The notes under the pieces: generated by a model
Databases searched by the model: none
Seen by the model: only the letters and a program-made list of their open reading frames with translations
What the model was told of the DNA's origin: nothing
Origin: Candidatus Melainabacteria bacterium
GTDB lineage: Bacteria; Cyanobacteriota; Vampirovibrionia; Obscuribacterales; Obscuribacteraceae
Assembly (NCBI GenBank): GCA_003151275.1
Contig: PLXC01000101.1
Span: forward strand, 1-64,000
DNA: 64,000 nucleotides
Reading direction: 5' to 3'
Made by a program: the position numbers and the translations under genes
Shown here: in pieces, positions 19,543 to 27,712 of the stretch
Layout of the letters: each line of letters starts with the position of its first letter
Position numbering within the stretch: position 1 is the stretch's first letter

Positions 19543-21045
19543 ATGCGCTTGAACCTAAAAATAACGCAAATGGGCTTCATACTGGTCGGGATTCCTCTAG
19601 TATGCGAACTTATATTTGTCGGAATTCTCACCTATCATGTCCAACAAGCCGAACATGAAATAAAAACTCAAGCTGCCACAAAAGAAATTCTCTTCACCGC
19701 GGGCAGTATCGGAATAGTGGCTGGGCAAGCTGGGGCCAATTTAGCTGGCTATGCAAAAATGCCAAGCAGCTACTTTCGCCACCGATACAGATCATCAGTG
19801 CAGCTTTGGCTGCAGCGATTTAACGAATTGGAAAAATTGCTGGCCAACGATCCGAAGCATCTAAAAATCATGCACGATACTCGTCCGATTGCCCAGCAGG
19901 GAATTCATCTCATGTCGCAGATTGAAGAATCAATTGACACTGGTGGCATGGGAAAGATCGTGAATAATCCGATGCAACTGTTTGATGTGAAGCGGATGAT
20001 GGACGGTCTCTCCGATCCGATCGGCATAATTATGTCGGATTACTTGGCTCTGGCTGCGGAGGGACCGCAGCGCGAAGCTAAAGCGCGTGAGCTGGTGCAA
20101 ATTACGATAGCGTTCGGAGTAGCAGTCAACATTATTGTGGCGATTTTTCTGGCCAATTTATTCACCAGTGGAATCGCCGGTAGAGTCAAACGAATCGCCG
20201 AAAATATTACTCGCGTTCCAAAAGGTATACCTCTCAATCGTCCAATCCAAGGCTCCGACGAGATTGCGCAGCTGGACAAGTTCTTTCATTCGATGGTGGA
20301 TGAATTAGAGGAATCACGTAAAATGCAGAGATACTTGATTGCGATGGTCAGTCATGATTTGAGATCGCCGCTAACAACTGTATCCGGTTTGTTGACTCTA
20401 CTCAACGCCGGTGCTTGGGGCGAATTGTCTGAAGAGGCGAAAGCCAAAGTTGGTGTTGCCGAAGCAGATATCCATAGACTGATAGAGCTTACAAATGACC
20501 TTCTCGACACAGAAAGACTTGCATCTGGAAAGTTGGAACTTACTTTCACTGAATGCAATATCAGCGCGGCGATTCAGGAAGGAATTGATTCTGTGACCAC
20601 CTTTGCTGAGCAACATCACGTCAAAATAACAGCGCCACAGGCTAGCGACCAACTCGCCGAGTTTGACAAAGGCCGAATCGTGCAGGTTTTGGTAAATCTG
20701 CTTTCAAACGCCGTCAAATATTCACCACCGAATTCAACTGTGTCGGTGCACTCTGAAAGCGACAAGAAATGGCTCAAGGTCTGGATCGAAGATCAGGGAC
20801 GGGGCGTTCCCGCAGAGTACCAGCAGATCATTTTTGAGAAATTTCAACAAGTAACCGAATCAGATTCACGTGAGAAGGGCGGAAAAGGGTTGGGCCTAGC
20901 CATTTGCAAGACGATCATTGATCAACATGGCGGTAGTATAGGAGTGGAAAGCGAAAATGGGTCAGGAAGTAAGTTTTGGTTCAAAATACCAATTAAGCAG
21001 AAGGCTGCCTACAACCATCAAATAAGCCTCTCGGACTCAGCCTAA
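19543..21045 (+). CDS. Sensor histidine kinase
   Basis: 500 residues. TM1 (about 9-31) and TM2 (about 187-210) enclose a periplasmic helical sensor of CHASE3-like size. A HAMP-like linker follows (GRVKRIAENITRVPKG, about 212-262), then HisKA with MVSHDLRSPL (phosphorylated His at 271). The HATPase domain has N-box NLLSNAVKYSPP, G1 DQGRGVP, the F-box FEKFQQV and G2 GKGLGLAICK. It would autophosphorylate and pass phosphate to a response regulator, but none is encoded next to it, so it is an orphan here. ATG 19543 has AAGGTG upstream. The signal is unknown. Confidence 0.93.
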   Translation: MRLNLKITQMGFILVGIPLVCELIFVGILTYHVQQAEHEIKTQAATKEILFTAGSIGIVAGQAGANLAGYAKMPSSYFRHRYRSSVQLWLQRFNELEKLLANDPKHLKIMHDTRPIAQQGIHLMSQIEESIDTGGMGKIVNNPMQLFDVKRMMDGLSDPIGIIMSDYLALAAEGPQREAKARELVQITIAFGVAVNIIVAIFLANLFTSGIAGRVKRIAENITRVPKGIPLNRPIQGSDEIAQLDKFFHSMVDELEESRKMQRYLIAMVSHDLRSPLTTVSGLLTLLNAGAWGELSEEAKAKVGVAEADIHRLIELTNDLLDTERLASGKLELTFTECNISAAIQEGIDSVTTFAEQHHVKITAPQASDQLAEFDKGRIVQVLVNLLSNAVKYSPPNSTVSVHSESDKKWLKVWIEDQGRGVPAEYQQIIFEKFQQVTESDSREKGGKGLGLAICKTIIDQHGGSIGVESENGSGSKFWFKIPIKQKAAYNHQISLSDSA

Positions 21046-21048
21046 ACC

Positions 21049-21084
21049 TGGGAGCGCCGGGGAGCGCCGGCTTCCAGCCGGCAC
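21049..21084. repeat. GGAGCGCCGGC dispersed repeat
   Basis: GGGAGCGCCGG is followed at once by GGAGCGCCGGCTTCCAGCCGGC, a unit with an internal GCCGGC dyad. Related copies lie at 22788-22816 (inside a coding sequence) and 59622-59649. The following DNA to 21180 adds further hairpins (GCTTGAA/TTCAAGC; GCGGGA-CTTC-TCCCGC). It looks like a REP/BIME-type palindromic repeat region. Confidence 0.7.
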
Positions 21085-21182
21085 CCGAGCTTGAAAGGCA
21101 ATCTTCAAGCAACTCCGTGAGGTGGGGACGTCCCTCCGTAGTTGTGCCTGACTGGAAGCGGGACTTCTCCCGCCTGCACATG

Positions 21183-21254
21183 CGCGTGCTCCGCGTGCTC
21201 CGCGTGCTCCGCGTGCTCCGCGTGCTCCGCGTGCTCCGCGTGCTCCGCGTGCTA
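21183..21254. repeat. 9-bp tandem repeat, eight copies
   Basis: CGCGTGCTC is repeated seven times without a mismatch and an eighth time as CGCGTGCTA, 72 bp in all. Read in frame it would encode VLR triplets, but the likely start of the next gene lies 100 bp downstream. The uniformity points to recent slippage expansion. Confidence 0.9.
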
Positions 21255-21353
21255 ATGAAATGTATCGTCGCGTTTCAATTGCCTTGCCGATTGCTCGTGA
21301 TCAATCATTTGAATGCTAACATCAGTGTCGCGCCCTTGTGCAGGAGACTTGAT

Positions 21354-21911
21354 GTGGCCATTATTGCAGTTGATATGGATGAAGTAATTGCAGATGCTCT
21401 CGGTAAGCATTTGGATCGGTATAACAGCCACTTTGGAAAATCTGTTACTCGTGAAGATACGATTGGCACTCACTTGCGTCATGTGGTGCCAATTGAACAC
21501 CAGGATGTGGTGGAACAGTTTATCCGAGCTGAAGAATTTTTCGCTGATCTTCCAGTCCTGGAAGGCGCACAACAAGTTCTTCTCAAATTGTCCAAGCAGC
21601 ATTCCATTTTCATAGCGTCTGCTGCAATGGAAGTGCCCACCTCATTTACAGCAAAGTTTGAATGGATGAAAATTCACTTTCCTTTTGTGTCACCAATGAA
21701 CATTGTCTTTTGTGGCGATAAAAGTATTCTGAACGCAGATTATCTAATCGATGATAACGCTCGTCACTTCAAGCGCTTCCGCGGACAAGGAATTCTTTTC
21801 GACGCACCGCACAACGTCAAAGTAACCGGCTACCCGCGTGTGAAAAGCTGGAAGGAAGTAGATCAATACTTCGCGAAAATCAGCAACGGCGCCATCGTAA
21901 GCACTCGCTAA
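21354..21911 (+). CDS. 5'(3')-deoxyribonucleotidase-like HAD hydrolase
   Basis: I start this at GTG 21354, seven bases after AGGAG, giving 185 residues. The longer open frame from 21117 reads through the repeat region and is not protein-like. The HAD motif I is AVDMDEVIAD (nucleophile and general-acid Asp), motif II is the S/T in IFIASAAM, and motif III/IV are FCGDKSILNADYLIDDN. This matches the NT5C/YorS family, which removes phosphate from deoxynucleotides, about 180 residues long. The cap is small. A GNAT gene follows 13 bp downstream, so they may be co-transcribed. Confidence 0.82.
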   Translation: MAIIAVDMDEVIADALGKHLDRYNSHFGKSVTREDTIGTHLRHVVPIEHQDVVEQFIRAEEFFADLPVLEGAQQVLLKLSKQHSIFIASAAMEVPTSFTAKFEWMKIHFPFVSPMNIVFCGDKSILNADYLIDDNARHFKRFRGQGILFDAPHNVKVTGYPRVKSWKEVDQYFAKISNGAIVSTR

Positions 21912-21924
21912 TTCAATTTTGATC

Positions 21925-22386
21925 ATGCAAGAAATTGTCATCGAGCCTGCTCAACGCAAAGACTTTGCTCTTGCTACGGACATGCGCGCAGTTATGGCTA
22001 GCGAAATGGGCAATAACTGGGATGCCGATCATCCAGGTTGGAGAGAGCGTTTCGCCCTTTACTTTAGCGAGAGGCAAGAGGCAGGAGAGTCGCAACTATT
22101 TCAGGCTAGATCAGGCGATGAAATTGTTGGCATGCTTTTTGTTTCTCTTGTTGATGACTATCACGGATATGTGCGCAATAAGAAATCTGGACGTGTGAAT
22201 AGTGTCTATGTTTTACCCGCGTTTCGTCGACGCGGAGTGGCGCGAGCTTTGATGCTAGCTGGAATCGATTGGATCCGTACCAAGGGCTGTGTTGTCGTGC
22301 GATTGAATTCCAGCGAAGATGGTATCGCTCTATATGAGTCTTTGGGTTTTAAGCCAAGACGCGAGATGGAATTTTCGTTGGAATGA
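21925..22386 (+). CDS. GNAT-family N-acetyltransferase
   Basis: 153 residues from ATG 21925; an in-frame TTG lies six bases earlier. Motif A of the GNAT fold is clear: VNSVYVLPAFRRRGVARALM with the acetyl-CoA-binding RRRGVA loop. It is followed by motif B ALYESLGFKPRREMEF. The N-terminal part (IEPAQRKDFALATDMRAVM) is the usual first strand and helices. It transfers an acetyl group from acetyl-CoA to an unknown amine. It lies directly after the nucleotidase and converges with the glycosyltransferase gene. Confidence 0.88.
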   Translation: MQEIVIEPAQRKDFALATDMRAVMASEMGNNWDADHPGWRERFALYFSERQEAGESQLFQARSGDEIVGMLFVSLVDDYHGYVRNKKSGRVNSVYVLPAFRRRGVARALMLAGIDWIRTKGCVVVRLNSSEDGIALYESLGFKPRREMEFSLE

Positions 22387-22417
22387 AACTCAAGTGCCCG
22401 ATCCTAACCTAAGTCTA

Positions 22418-24541
22418 CTAACGGCGCCACTTCATATGTCCGCCACTGTAAGGCACCGTTAGTGGTCCGAAGCCAAACTTGTCAGTCATGCTGTCCTTCC
22501 AGTTGAGTCTATTGAAGGACTCCTCAAGTGTTGGAGGTTTGTCCATGACAAAGTCGCTTGTCTCATACATGCTCCACTCGCCTCGTCGGGAATTGAGCTT
22601 GAGATTCAATTGTGGTTGAGCAAGCAATTCTGGTTCGAAATCCTTTTTCACTAATATGAAAGTTCTGTGATCGATAGGCTCCCTCGGCTCGGATAGAGAT
22701 GGAACGGAAGTTGAAGATGGATCCTGTTTTGAGGATGCTGCTGTTGGCGATCTTTGCTCCTGTTTGACGGATGCTGTCGTTGGCATAGATGCCGGCAAGG
22801 ATGCCGGCGCTCCCAGGCGAGATGCCACCGTAGACGATGTCTGCTCCGGTGGTGTTGTAGTTGATGCGGTTGCCTTCTTTCGAGGGAGCAATTGCGATAA
22901 GTGATAGAAGAAATTCACTGGTCCTCTTCTGTAATACAAAAGAGACGGCATGAACTCTTTATACTGCCCAACATCAGCGTCCGTGTCCGCTACGGAGATC
23001 ACTAACTGATGCACACCGGCATATGTTTTCTCGTACCAGTATTCAAATAAAACTGGTGTCACAATCGCGTAACCTAAGCAGGTGCTTGTAGCAAGTAACA
23101 TCATGGACCTGTCAAAGTTTTTCTTTCGGTACGATAAATATTGTGATATCCAACCGTACGCAAGAACTAATGCCGCAATGGGCACCGCCATCCGCATCCA
23201 AAGCTGGACGTCTGGGATCATGAAGGACGCGGCAATACTCGCTATAAGACACAAACCACCCAATACAGCTAGAAGTGGGCTGACGAATTTTGCTGAGCGC
23301 GCGATCAACGAATCCCGATCAGTGGTGCGGATCCACTTATCGATGCTCAACGAAATCATTATTACGAGAGGGCACCACGTCGGCAATATGTATCTGTCGA
23401 ACTGAGTGCGAGACAAACTGAAGAAGATTACGGTGACCAATACATACGCGAGCGAGAAAATTAGAACGTCCCGAATCGGATCTTGAGATTGTCCTGCAGA
23501 TACTTGAACGTCCGTCATCGGGAGCACCGAATCCGCAGCCTGATCCGCAGCCGCTTGTGATGGATGCGGTATAGCATTGTCCTTAGCCACTTCCGCTGAT
23601 GTGGACTTTCCCGACCTAGCCACGAAATTGTTTTTCACTGCAAGACACGCGTCAGTCACAGCAGCCGGCAAGAACAGTGACCAAGGAAAGGCGCCGTAAA
23701 TTAGCGCTGGTAAGTAAGCCCACCAATGTGGATGCTTTCCGCTATTTGTGTTGCCTGCGAAGCGCGACAAATTTTCGTAGAGGAAAAACACTTTGAGAAA
23801 CAGCCCTTTGGTTGCTTGGCCCACAGCCACATACCAAGGCAGCACCATAGCCAGGAAGATTAACGTGCCCGGAACAACCCTCAGCTTTCTCAAACATACA
23901 ACGATCTGTTTAATGCTTAATCTTTTAAGAAGCAAGTACGCAATTAGACCAGCCACAAACAATATGAGCGATGCCGGACCTTTGGTCAGAACTGACAGTG
24001 CAAGCCCCGCGTAGATAATCGGCCACCATCTCTTCCTTCCCGCGAAGAGAACCATAATCATGGCGCATAAAGCTATGCCGAAAAAACAGCTGAAGAAAGC
24101 ATCGATGGATGAGCGCCGACATGTTGCCAGCAGAAGTGGTGACGACGCCAGCATCAATCCCGCAAGCAACCCAGCTCGGGCGCCAGCCAGCGCGCGCGTT
24201 GTGAAGTAGCAGAAGTAAACCAAGATCGTGCACAAAATTGCCGACCACAACCTTCCCGCTAATTCATTGACGCCGAAGAGAACATACGCCGATTCGATCA
24301 ACCAAAAAGTAAGAATCGGTTTGGAAAAATATATCTGATAATTCAGATGCGGAACGAGCCATTCGCGCGCCTCGATCATCTCTCGGGCGGCAGCTGGATA
24401 GTATGATTCGCCGCCTTCGAGTATGCCAAAATTGCCCAGTCGAAAGAAATACAAAGCCAAGCAAACTAGCAGCAATAGCAATGGCGCATGCCATCTGACT
24501 TCAGCTTTAGGTTTATTCGGAACGAGGGTTTGAGCGCTCAA
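22418..24541 (-). CDS. ArnT/PMT-type membrane glycosyltransferase
   Basis: 707 residues with about 11-12 TM helices. The first loop after TM1 contains the family signature FGILEGGESYYPAAAREMIEAREWLVPH-like sequence (acidic residue for catalysis), then YFSKPILTFWLIE. Such enzymes move a sugar from a polyprenyl-phosphate donor to lipid A, protein or another envelope acceptor. Two low-complexity inserts are unusual: about 302-345 (Ala/Ser-rich between TM helices) and about 555-625 (Ser/Thr/Pro-rich, containing LGAPASLPASMP encoded by a dispersed DNA repeat). The start is TTG at 24541; no ATG is close. The acceptor cannot be predicted. Confidence 0.85.
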   Translation of the reverse strand: MSAQTLVPNKPKAEVRWHAPLLLLLVCLALYFFRLGNFGILEGGESYYPAAAREMIEAREWLVPHLNYQIYFSKPILTFWLIESAYVLFGVNELAGRLWSAILCTILVYFCYFTTRALAGARAGLLAGLMLASSPLLLATCRRSSIDAFFSCFFGIALCAMIMVLFAGRKRWWPIIYAGLALSVLTKGPASLILFVAGLIAYLLLKRLSIKQIVVCLRKLRVVPGTLIFLAMVLPWYVAVGQATKGLFLKVFFLYENLSRFAGNTNSGKHPHWWAYLPALIYGAFPWSLFLPAAVTDACLAVKNNFVARSGKSTSAEVAKDNAIPHPSQAAADQAADSVLPMTDVQVSAGQSQDPIRDVLIFSLAYVLVTVIFFSLSRTQFDRYILPTWCPLVIMISLSIDKWIRTTDRDSLIARSAKFVSPLLAVLGGLCLIASIAASFMIPDVQLWMRMAVPIAALVLAYGWISQYLSYRKKNFDRSMMLLATSTCLGYAIVTPVLFEYWYEKTYAGVHQLVISVADTDADVGQYKEFMPSLLYYRRGPVNFFYHLSQLLPRKKATASTTTPPEQTSSTVASRLGAPASLPASMPTTASVKQEQRSPTAASSKQDPSSTSVPSLSEPREPIDHRTFILVKKDFEPELLAQPQLNLKLNSRRGEWSMYETSDFVMDKPPTLEESFNRLNWKDSMTDKFGFGPLTVPYSGGHMKWRR
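22788..22816. repeat. GATGCCGGCAAGGATGCCGGC repeat inside a gene
   Basis: Shares 27 consecutive bases with 59622-59649 and carries the same GGAGCGCCGGC core (other strand) as 21049-21084. It is read in frame by the glycosyltransferase gene at about residues 576-585 without disrupting it. Confidence 0.8.
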
Positions 24542-24656
24542 GATTTAGCGTCTCTCTGATCAGCGCCCGCTGGAATGCGAAGGGAACAAGTGAAGTTTAA
24601 CATGGAAGGTTTAGGTACACGCGACATTTTTCTATGGCGCTAAATGCGAAGTGCAC

Positions 24657-26270
24657 TCACAGCTTTCGCAGGAAGTGCCTAAGTGCATTTTTTATTCCTC
24701 CGATCGGATGAGAATGAGATTTTCTTGGGTGAGCGACTCGCGCCGAGGTAACTGGTGCACTAACAATTCTTGGACGTGTTTGCAAAGCCTTTTCGCGGAT
24801 GATCGTTTCATCAATTGACTTAGCCTCTGACTTTTCGGAACGAACCGGTTGGTTGATGATTGTTGGTTCCGACTGCTTAGATTGGCTTGTGGACTCTAAT
24901 TTTTCTGGCTCTGGCACTGGCCCTTTGTGGAAACTCGTTCCCGTTATAATCAAAACGATTGCCACGCCAATCGACAGGATGACGGCGACGAACACTGCAA
25001 TTATTTCAGGGCTTCTTACTAGTGAAGACATTTTTTGTTGCTGCGAGACTGAGTTCTTCGGCTCGAATGCAGGTGTCTGAGCAGCAGTAATTTCGCTTGT
25101 CACAGCATCTGTTTTGTTCACAACATATGGTGGTGGTAGATCCTTGTGGCCTTCGTTGTCACTAACTGAGACAACAGTGGTGTTACTTTTCTCGCCAGTG
25201 GCACTGACACGAACCGAGACAGGAGGGCTGTTGCTGACCTCGCGTCTGTCGCTGTCGCCTGCCATGGGGACCGGTGCAAGAGCGTCAAAGGTGCTTGTAC
25301 CCTGCTTAAATTGACTAAGCACGGCCATCAATTCCCGCATTGATTGGTATCGATTGGCCGGATCTTTTTCAATTGCTTTAAATACGATCTGTTCGATTTC
25401 AGTTGGCAAAGAAACTCCAAGTGATGCAAACGAAGAAGGCATTTCGGTCACTTGCTTGTACATGAGTTGCAGAATATCGTCAGCTTCGAACATTGACTTG
25501 CCGCTCAGGCACCTGTACATCACTGCGCCGAGCGAATAAATATCGGCACGAGCATCAAGCTTATGCCCCTTCCATTGCTCAGGACTCATGTATGCCGGAC
25601 TGCCGAAGACCTCACCTGTCCTCGTCAAATTTCCGGAGTCAGGGTCTGCATTTAGTAGTTTGGCGATGCCGAAATCAACAATTTTGACGAAGTCCGACTG
25701 TCCTTCTATGTCGATTAACACGATGTTGCTGGGTTTTATGTCTCTGTGAATAATACTTTTGGCATGAGCATGGGCGAGCGCGTCACAGATCTGAATGAAT
25801 ATGTTCAAAGCTCGTTCTAGTGGAAAACGTCCGTCGGAGCCGAGCACGTCGCTAATTGACTTTCCATCCAAATAATCCATGACCATGTATGGCTGACCAC
25901 TTGGAGCAACGCCGAAGTCAAAGACCGAAATTATGTTTGGCATCGAAAGCGCGCTTGCCGCTTGCGCTTCTACCTGAAAGCGTTTGATCGCGTCATTACT
26001 AGTGACATTGGCCTTGTGCAAAATTTTGATGGCGACGATTCGATTCATCAACTGATGTTTGGCGCGATAGACCATTCCCATGCCACCACCGCCGATGATA
26101 TCCAGCATTTCGTACTTTTCAGCAAACACCGTGCCGACAAAGTCATCGCGTTTAATTTCTGTCAGTGTGGTGCCATCGTTCGGGCACGTGGCGAGCGTGC
26201 TCGGAAATTGATCGTGGCAGCAAATGCAAAGTTTGCGCAGATCATCAAGATTAGTGTCGGCACCAGTCAA
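24657..26270 (-). CDS. Transmembrane Ser/Thr protein kinase (PknB type)
   Basis: 537 residues. The N-terminal Cys module has C15, C18, C29 and NDGT. The kinase domain (about 53-310) has glycine loop IGGGGMGMV (59-66), VAIK Lys at 82, HRDIKPSN starting at 175, DFG at 199-201 and SPAYMSPEQW (APE as SPE). A Ser/Pro-rich linker leads to a single TM helix (about 420-444, IIAVFVAVILSIGVAIVLIITG) and a basic tail ending with Arg/His-rich sequence. All catalytic residues are intact. Start is TTG 26270 with AGAGAT upstream; an alternative further in is not obvious. It shares its architecture with the kinase at 48643-50739, and the pair probably arose by duplication. Confidence 0.92.
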   Translation of the reverse strand: MTGADTNLDDLRKLCICCHDQFPSTLATCPNDGTTLTEIKRDDFVGTVFAEKYEMLDIIGGGGMGMVYRAKHQLMNRIVAIKILHKANVTSNDAIKRFQVEAQAASALSMPNIISVFDFGVAPSGQPYMVMDYLDGKSISDVLGSDGRFPLERALNIFIQICDALAHAHAKSIIHRDIKPSNIVLIDIEGQSDFVKIVDFGIAKLLNADPDSGNLTRTGEVFGSPAYMSPEQWKGHKLDARADIYSLGAVMYRCLSGKSMFEADDILQLMYKQVTEMPSSFASLGVSLPTEIEQIVFKAIEKDPANRYQSMRELMAVLSQFKQGTSTFDALAPVPMAGDSDRREVSNSPPVSVRVSATGEKSNTTVVSVSDNEGHKDLPPPYVVNKTDAVTSEITAAQTPAFEPKNSVSQQQKMSSLVRSPEIIAVFVAVILSIGVAIVLIITGTSFHKGPVPEPEKLESTSQSKQSEPTIINQPVRSEKSEAKSIDETIIREKALQTRPRIVSAPVTSARVAHPRKSHSHPIGGIKNALRHFLRKL

Positions 26271-26434
26271 GTAGATTATCTCTGGCTAAGAACTACTATC
26301 TATCTTAATTCTCATCGTTTCCAATTTTCTTGCAAGCTGTTGGACACCACTTAAACATTCATACAGAATGTGTACTCAGTGGTTAGCACTCATAAAGATG
26401 TGCCCGCAATGACTTACATGGAATTGGGAAAGAT

Positions 26435-26507
26435 TGGGCCATGGTGGATTCGAACCACCAACCAATTGCTTAAGAGGCAACTGCTCTGCCATTGAGCTAA
26501 TGACCCA
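26435..26507 (-). tRNA. tRNA-Lys (anticodon CTT)
   Basis: 73 nt. Acceptor TGGGTCA pairs with TGGCCCA (one T-G wobble). D-arm is GCTC...GAGC, the anticodon arm GTTGC-CTCTTAA-GCAAT gives CTT, and the T-arm is GGTGG-TTCGAAT-CCACC. No CCA is encoded. Confidence 0.94.
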
Positions 26508-26531
26508 AATTTAGCTGCTTAAAAATTATAT

Positions 26532-26604
26532 CGCGCCCGGTTGGATTCGAACCAACGACCGTCCGCTTAGAAGGCGGATGCTCTATCCACTGAGCTACGG
26601 GCGC
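26532..26604 (-). tRNA. tRNA-Arg (anticodon TCT)
   Basis: 73 nt. Acceptor GCGCCCG/CGGGCGC with discriminator G, D-arm GCTC...GAGC, anticodon arm TCCGC-CTTCTAA-GCGGA giving TCT, T-arm GTTGG-TTCGAAT-CCAAC. It lies 24 bp upstream (minus strand) of tRNA-Lys, so the two are probably one transcript. Confidence 0.94.
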
Positions 26605-26747
26605 CCATATCAGCGTTGGCGCAGCAAAGGCGCCCTCTGGGCTCAACAAATTTTAAGGGTGCAATGCCCGCTGGCAGCGAGCTACGCCTCTGCCGAAGCC
26701 GGAAGGGCGTGAAGGGAAATTATAACCTATCGCCTTGAACCGTGAGA

Positions 26748-27620
26748 TTAGCCATTCAGCACTTGCGGCGAGTAAATCCAGCCTTCCACCAATACTTCAA
26801 TCTGGTCCAGACTGAGCGGCTCCTGAAAATGATGCGGCGCCATATGCCACATCGCGGTTGTGTAGCAAGCGATCAGAGCATCCAAAGCATGGTCTGATTC
26901 AATCGCCGAGTTCCGCGCTGCCGCACCAATTGACAATCGCGGGCAATCCTTATGAGAAATGCCTTTGCGCTCTCTAATCTGAACAAGATTCTCAACAATT
27001 GATTTGCGCATCGCGTGAACGCTGTCCTTATCTTTCTTCTCTTTGCTTTTGTAACCTGTGTCTGGCAGCCCCAGAGCGGTTAAAGTTTCTCGCGGATAGA
27101 CTTCGAGAACCGCACAAGTGTTTTGCAGGCGTTCCTGAAACGGCAATACAGCACATGTTTTCGGGTCCAACGAGGCAAGCATTCTAATACCTTGATATGT
27201 CATTTGGACCATGGATGGATTACCGCGATGTAGCGGGCTTTGCGCCGCGCGCGAAATCGCTTTATCCGTAACGCGTTTGGGTTCCTTTTTAAACTCTACG
27301 ACGAGATCCAAAAATTGCTCAAAACTCATGAAAACCAGCTGTTCGGCAACCTCTTGCCACGATTGATACTCGGGTTTGCTGTATTTTTCCGCCAGGAAGG
27401 TCAAAAATTCCACAGGCAGCGAGAAAGGAACATCTATACCAACTGCGGTATAACTGATGTCAGGCTTGCAAAACACTCCAGCGACTAGATGTGACCCAAT
27501 CTTGCGAATGTCCATGACTTCCAACCCCAGGCTACCGATGCTCCCTGAAGCTATCCACGTGTCATTCGGCACTTGCTTGGCGCCGCTGAAATCGATCCCG
27601 GCAACCAGTACTTCGTTCAT
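26748..27620 (-). CDS. DUF429-domain protein
   Basis: 290 residues. The DUF429 pattern is clear: an N-terminal strand with VAGIDFSGAKQ, a second acidic strand TAVGIDVPFSLP, the central LEVYPRETLTALGLP and the C-terminal DHALDALIACYTTAMW. The fold is RNase H-like with acidic residues grouped as in nucleases (D10, D79-like, E and D near the end). The family is not biochemically settled; a nuclease or nucleic-acid-binding role is inference. ATG 27620 is the only plausible start. It is divergent from the DUF4388 gene with an 92-bp shared upstream region. Confidence 0.8.
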   Translation of the reverse strand: MNEVLVAGIDFSGAKQVPNDTWIASGSIGSLGLEVMDIRKIGSHLVAGVFCKPDISYTAVGIDVPFSLPVEFLTFLAEKYSKPEYQSWQEVAEQLVFMSFEQFLDLVVEFKKEPKRVTDKAISRAAQSPLHRGNPSMVQMTYQGIRMLASLDPKTCAVLPFQERLQNTCAVLEVYPRETLTALGLPDTGYKSKEKKDKDSVHAMRKSIVENLVQIRERKGISHKDCPRLSIGAAARNSAIESDHALDALIACYTTAMWHMAPHHFQEPLSLDQIEVLVEGWIYSPQVLNG

Positions 27621-27712
27621 GGCTACAAAGGCTCCTAAAATTTATTGATTTTTCTGTGATTGCATTATGGACACTTATACTTTAGAGAACCAACATTTGT
27701 TGAGACTTGACA

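Noticed and set aside
21183..21254. CRISPR-like array
   Set aside because: The units are 9 bp and adjacent with no spacers, so this is a simple tandem repeat.
21117..21353. N-terminal extension of the nucleotidase with VLR repeats
   Set aside because: It is translated repeat DNA; GTG 21354 has a better ribosome site and gives normal family length.
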